Shown in pieces: positions 60,367-64,000 of a stretch of DNA of 64,000 bases (within the stretch, counting starts at the first letter, position 1; each line of letters opens with the position of its first letter). The DNA lies in NCBI GenBank assembly GCA_046349155.1, contig JAXMCW010000001.1:930001-994000 (forward strand), given 5' to 3'. The DNA comes from Alsobacter sp046349155. GTDB lineage: Bacteria > Pseudomonadota > Alphaproteobacteria > Rhizobiales > Beijerinckiaceae. The notes beneath the pieces are model-generated. The model searched no databases. It was not told the origin of the DNA and worked only from the letters and a program-made list of their open reading frames with translations. A program made the translations under genes and the position numbers.

Positions 60367-61524
60367 ATGGATTTCGCCTTCACCGACGAGGAGAGGATGA
60401 TCCGCGAGGCCGCGGAGCGAATCGCTGCGGAACGGCTCCGGCCGCTGGCCGACCGGCTCGATCGCGGCGAGGGCCGGGACGACTTCCTGGCCCATCTGAG
60501 GCTGCTGGCGGACCAGGGTTTCATGGCGCTCAACGTGTCGGCCGAGTACGGCGGCACCCAGGCCGGCACGGTCGCCTTCGCGCTCGCCATCGAGGCGCTG
60601 GCCTATGGTTGCGCCTCCACCGCGGTCACTGCCTCGGTCACCAACATGGTCGGCGAGGTGATCCAGGCCGTCGGCTCGGCCGAGCAGAAGGCCCGCCACC
60701 TGCCGCGCCTCGCCGACGGGACCTATCCGGCGGGCGCCTTCTGCCTCACCGAGAGCGGGGCGGGGTCGGACCCGGCCGGCATGGCGCTCCGGGCGCGGCG
60801 GGAGGGTGCGGACTGGGTGCTCGACGGCGCGAAGATCTACATCACCTCGGCCGAATATGCCGGACTCTTCGTGGTCTGGGCCGTCACGGATCCCGGGCGG
60901 CCCAAGGGGAAGGGGATTTCCTGCTTTCTCGTGGAGGCCGGCACGCCCGGCCTCGTCATCGGAAAGGCCGAGGAGAAGATGGGGCAGCACGGCTCGGCCA
61001 CCAACGTCGTGCATTTCGAGAATTGCCGCGTGCCGGCGGACGCGCTGATGGGGCGCGAGAACGACGGGTTCCGCATCGCGGTGGCCGAACTGGCAGGCGG
61101 CCGCATCGGCGTCGCGGCCCTGTCGCTCGGCATCGCCCGCGCCGCCATGGACGCTGCCAAGGCCTATGTGCTCGAGCGCCGGCAGTTCGGGCAGGCGGTC
61201 GCGGAGTTCCAAGGCGTGCAGTGGATGATCGCCGACCGCGAGACCGACCTGGAGGCCGCCCGCCTGCTCATCCTCAGCGCGGCCGCGCGCAAGGACCGCG
61301 GCGAGCCCTTCGCGCGCGAGGCGTCCATGGCCAAGCTCTTCGCCTCTGAGGCGGCCCATCGCTGCACGGACACGGCGCTGCAACTCCACGGTGGCGCCGG
61401 CTATTGCCGCGATTATCCCGTAGAGCGCTTCGCCAGGGACGCGCGAATTACGCGCATCTACGAGGGCACCTCGGAGATCCAGCGCATGATCATCGCGCGC
61501 GAGACGCTGCGCAACCGGGCTTGA
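60367..61524 (+). CDS. Acyl-CoA dehydrogenase
   Basis: This 385-residue protein has the family order: DEERMIREAAERIAAERLRP, FCLTESGAGSDPAGMALRAR at the flavin site, WVLDGAKIYITSAEYAGLFV, RRQFGQAVAEFQGVQWMIAD, LQLHGGAGYCRDYPVERFAR and IYEGTSEIQRMIIARETL with the usual catalytic Glu region. FAD-dependent alpha-beta oxidation of an acyl-CoA, likely short or branched chain. GGGAGG lies 4 bases before the ATG. A CoA-ligase-type gene follows. Confidence 0.93.
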   Translation: MDFAFTDEERMIREAAERIAAERLRPLADRLDRGEGRDDFLAHLRLLADQGFMALNVSAEYGGTQAGTVAFALAIEALAYGCASTAVTASVTNMVGEVIQAVGSAEQKARHLPRLADGTYPAGAFCLTESGAGSDPAGMALRARREGADWVLDGAKIYITSAEYAGLFVVWAVTDPGRPKGKGISCFLVEAGTPGLVIGKAEEKMGQHGSATNVVHFENCRVPADALMGRENDGFRIAVAELAGGRIGVAALSLGIARAAMDAAKAYVLERRQFGQAVAEFQGVQWMIADRETDLEAARLLILSAAARKDRGEPFAREASMAKLFASEAAHRCTDTALQLHGGAGYCRDYPVERFARDARITRIYEGTSEIQRMIIARETLRNRA

Positions 61525-61648
61525 CCAGGAGCGCGGGCAGGACGGTCCGCCTGAGGATGCTGCATTGCGGTATGTCACGGCGCGGACGCGTCTTTCTGTC
61601 TAGGTCACGCTGGGTCGCGACGGCGCGGCCGTCTTGGACGAGGCACGC

Positions 61649-64000
61649 ATGAGCACCTATCGCCTGGAGCACTTGTTCGCCCCCCGCTCGGTCGCCCTCG
61701 TGGGGGCGAGCACGCGGCCGGGCTCGATGGGCGCGGCGATCTTCCGCAACCTGCGCGACGGAGGCTTCGCGGGCGAACTCCACCTGGTCAATCCGCGCCA
61801 TCGCGAGATCGACGGTCAAGCCTGCATCGCCTCGCTCTCGGAGCTGCCGCGCGCGCCGGACGTGATCGTCGTCACCACGCCCAAGGAGGCCGTGCTCGAG
61901 GTGATCGAGGAGGCCGGCCGGCTGGGCGTCGCCGCCGCCATCGTGGTGACCGCGGGCATCGGCCGTGGGCCGGGCTCCCCGCAGGAGCGCATCGCGCAGT
62001 CCGCGCGCCGGACGGGGCTGCGGATCATCGGGCCGAACTGCCTCGGCGTGCTCTCCCCGGCCGCGAACTTCAACGCCAGCTTCGCCAAGGGACCCGTGCG
62101 CAAGGGCGACCTCGCGGTGCTCTCGCAATCCGGTGGGATCGCCGGCTCCATCATGGAATGGGCCAACGAGCACGGCGTCGGCTTTTCCGGCATCGTCACG
62201 CTGGGAGACAAGATCGACGTCGACTTCGGCGACTGCCTGGACTGGTTCGCCCAGGACCGCGCGACCCGCGCCATCCTCATGTATGTCGAGACCATCAGCT
62301 CGCCCCGAAAGTTCATGTCGGCGGCGCGGGCGGCGGCGCGCACCAAGCCCGTCGTGGTGGTCAAGGGCGGGCGCCATCGCGCGGCCTCCCATGCCGTGTT
62401 CTCCCATACCGGCGCGCTGGCCGGCTCCGACGAGGTCTTCGACGCCGCCTTCCGCAGGGCGGGACTGCTGCGGGTGCTCGACCTCGACGAGCTCTTCTCC
62501 GCCGTCGAGACGCTGTCGCGCGTCGGCCCTTTCCATGGGGACCGCGTCGCCATCCTCACCAATGGCGGCGGGCTGGGCGTGCTCGCCGAGGATTCCCTCG
62601 TCGACGTCGGCGTGCGCCTTGCAGGGCTGTCGCCCCCGGCGCGGGAGGCGCTCGACGCGATCGCTCCGCCCGACTGGTCGCGCGCCAACCCCGTGGACAT
62701 CGTCGGCGACGCCGACGCCGCGCGCTACGCCGCGGCGCTCGAGGCGCTGCTCGCGGACGAGGAGAACGACGCCGTCCTGGTGATGAACTGCCCGACGGCA
62801 CTCACCTCGAGCCAGGCCTCGGCGGAGGCCGTCGCCAGGACCGTGAAGTCCTATCGCACCGGCACGTTCCGGCCCAAGCCCGTCTTCGCCGTCTGGCTTG
62901 GCGATCGCGCCGCCTCCGGCGCGGTGTTCGACGAGGCGCGGATCCCGCGCTACGGCTCGGAGACCGACGCGGTGAAGGGCATCAGCCACCTCGTGGCCTA
63001 CCGCAAGGCGCAGGAACTCCTGATGGAGATGCCGCCGAGCCTGCCCGAGAACTTCGCGCCGGACACCGCGGCCGCACGTCGCCTCGTCCACCAGGCGCTG
63101 TCCGCCGGGCGCGGCTGGCTCGACCCCGTCGAGGTCACCGGCGTGCTGGAGGCCTACGGCGTCCCCGTCGCCCCCGTGCGCCCGGCCGCCACGCCCGCCG
63201 AGGCCGGACGGCTCGCGCGCGACTTCCTGGCCCAGGGCCACGCCGTGGCCGTGAAGATCCTGTCGCAGGACATCGCGCACAAGTCCGACGTGGGCGGCGT
63301 GGCGCTCAACCTGTCCAGCGTCGAGGCGGTGACCGAGGCCGCGCGCGCGGTGATGGAGCGGGTGGCCGACGCCCGGCCGGACGCGCGGATCGACGGCGTC
63401 ACGGTGCAGCCAATGATCCATCGGCCGCGCGGCCGCGAGCTCATCGCCGGCCTCGCCGACGATCCGACCTTCGGGCCCGTGGTGGTGTTCGGCCGCGGCG
63501 GCACGGCGGTCGAAGTGATCAACGACAAGTCGCTCGCCCTGCCGCCGCTCGACATGAACCTCGCGCGGGTGTTGATGGCGCGCACCCGCGTATGGCGCCT
63601 GCTGCAGGGCTATCGCGACGTGCCGCCGGCCGACCTCGACGCGGTGGCCCTGACCCTCGTCAAGCTCGCTCAGCTCTCCGCCGATATTCCCGAGATCCGC
63701 GAGCTCGACCTCAACCCGCTGATCGCGGACGAACGCGGCGTCATCGCGCTCGACAGCCGCATCAAGGTCGAGCCGCTGCCCGCCGGCCAGCGCCGCGAAG
63801 CGGGCAATCCGCGCTTCGCCATCAAGCCCTACCCCAAGGAATGGGAGCGCCGCATGGTGCTGAAGGGCGACTGGCGCGTCTTTGTGCGTCCGGTCCGCCC
63901 GGAGGACGAGCCGCTCTATGTCGACTTCTTCAAGAAGGTCACGCCGGAGGACCTGCGGCTGCGCTTCTTCGCCAAGGTGAAGGACTTCAGCCATGCCTTC
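61649..64000 (+). CDS. Pat-like protein: NDP-forming CoA-ligase fused to GNAT acetyltransferase, partial
   Basis: The frame opens at ATG 61649 and runs off the window end after 784 codons. N-terminal CoA-binding fold (PRSVALVGASTRPGSMGAAI), ligase core (LAVLSQSGGIAGSIMEWANE; VFSHTGALAGSDEVFDAAF), then an ATP-grasp half (AVAVKILSQDIAHKSDVGGV; VVFGRGGTAVEVINDKSLAL). From about 740 a GNAT start is seen (VFVRPVRPEDEPLYVDFF). Related Pat/PatZ proteins acetylate lysines of acetyl-CoA synthetase, with an inactive ligase domain sensing acyl-CoA or nucleotides. The catalytic His of the ligase appears kept (SHTGAL region), so activity is not ruled out. Confidence 0.9.
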   Translation, partial: MSTYRLEHLFAPRSVALVGASTRPGSMGAAIFRNLRDGGFAGELHLVNPRHREIDGQACIASLSELPRAPDVIVVTTPKEAVLEVIEEAGRLGVAAAIVVTAGIGRGPGSPQERIAQSARRTGLRIIGPNCLGVLSPAANFNASFAKGPVRKGDLAVLSQSGGIAGSIMEWANEHGVGFSGIVTLGDKIDVDFGDCLDWFAQDRATRAILMYVETISSPRKFMSAARAAARTKPVVVVKGGRHRAASHAVFSHTGALAGSDEVFDAAFRRAGLLRVLDLDELFSAVETLSRVGPFHGDRVAILTNGGGLGVLAEDSLVDVGVRLAGLSPPAREALDAIAPPDWSRANPVDIVGDADAARYAAALEALLADEENDAVLVMNCPTALTSSQASAEAVARTVKSYRTGTFRPKPVFAVWLGDRAASGAVFDEARIPRYGSETDAVKGISHLVAYRKAQELLMEMPPSLPENFAPDTAAARRLVHQALSAGRGWLDPVEVTGVLEAYGVPVAPVRPAATPAEAGRLARDFLAQGHAVAVKILSQDIAHKSDVGGVALNLSSVEAVTEAARAVMERVADARPDARIDGVTVQPMIHRPRGRELIAGLADDPTFGPVVVFGRGGTAVEVINDKSLALPPLDMNLARVLMARTRVWRLLQGYRDVPPADLDAVALTLVKLAQLSADIPEIRELDLNPLIADERGVIALDSRIKVEPLPAGQRREAGNPRFAIKPYPKEWERRMVLKGDWRVFVRPVRPEDEPLYVDFFKKVTPEDLRLRFFAKVKDFSHAF

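Noticed and set aside
60244..61578. N-terminal extension of the glycosyltransferase frame
   Set aside because: It would run antisense through the whole acyl-CoA dehydrogenase gene; the ATG at 60243 fits the protein start.
61490..63994. An 834-codon open frame on the - strand
   Set aside because: Antisense to the Pat-like protein; repetitive Arg/Gly/His composition and no domain.
1..64000. CRISPR arrays and rRNA genes
   Set aside because: No regularly spaced repeats and no rRNA sequence were seen.

Overview
The window looks like the chromosome of a high-GC alphaproteobacterium, most likely Hyphomicrobiales (Methylobacterium/Microvirga/Bosea-like; genus not resolved). Supporting signs are a tRNA-His with A73 and no encoded G-1, a GTTC-N7-GTTC SOS box ahead of dinB, phasins with a TGC-N3-GCA-type operator, and a PdhS/PleC/DivJ-like sensor kinase. 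Most genes are catabolic and arranged in short, tightly overlapping operons, each beside its own GntR or IclR regulator. Several recombinases and patches of lower GC mark inserted DNA.

Layout. 1-5247: GntR regulator (cut by the window edge), operator palindrome, amidohydrolase, BMP-type binding protein and an AtzG/AtzE-like pair, probably for uptake and hydrolysis of a nitrogen-rich ring compound or ureide. 5309-6988: large serine recombinase. 7497-11121: light sensing, with heme oxygenase, bacteriophytochrome kinase and a NarL-type regulator in one overlapping operon. 11124-17100: accessory island with two small AT-richer genes (one broken), an overlapping pair of tyrosine recombinases and a lone OLD-family ATPase/nuclease that may be a defence gene. 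17253-20779: divergent aromatic-degradation locus (intradiol dioxygenase, 2-oxo-acid hydratase) with a GntR regulator, two similar palindromes and a TIM-barrel isomerase. 20974-24361: MliC-like remnant, winged-helix/TPR regulator, two exported proteins and a decayed membrane-protein gene. 24397-28438: FAD monooxygenase, AMP-forming ligase and SnoaL-like protein. 28484-31506: rifamycin ADP-ribosyltransferase, small membrane and exported proteins, SOS-controlled DNA polymerase IV, YccF protein. 31624-32028: integrase remnant.

32742-42685 is one IclR-controlled catabolic island. A sugar-type ABC importer (binding protein and two permeases, no ATPase) is transcribed leftward and seven enzyme genes rightward (two SDRs, Gfo/Idh/MocA dehydrogenase, two FAH/hydratase-fold enzymes, DUF4286 protein, TIM-barrel isomerase). 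Near-identical TGGAA-N5-TTCCA palindromes precede both arms. 42808-46069: exported TPR protein and DUF3142 protein with overlapping genes. 46411-47037: compact integrase. 47597-48934: alpha/beta-hydrolase/adenylate-cyclase fusion. 49374-53236: HyuA/HyuB-type hydantoinase or oxoprolinase. 53335-53411: tRNA-His. 53503-55058: two phasins, one with a long histone-H1-like N-terminus. 55378-58500: PAS sensor kinase. 58597-64000: glycosyltransferase, acyl-CoA dehydrogenase and a Pat-like CoA-ligase/acetyltransferase cut by the window end.
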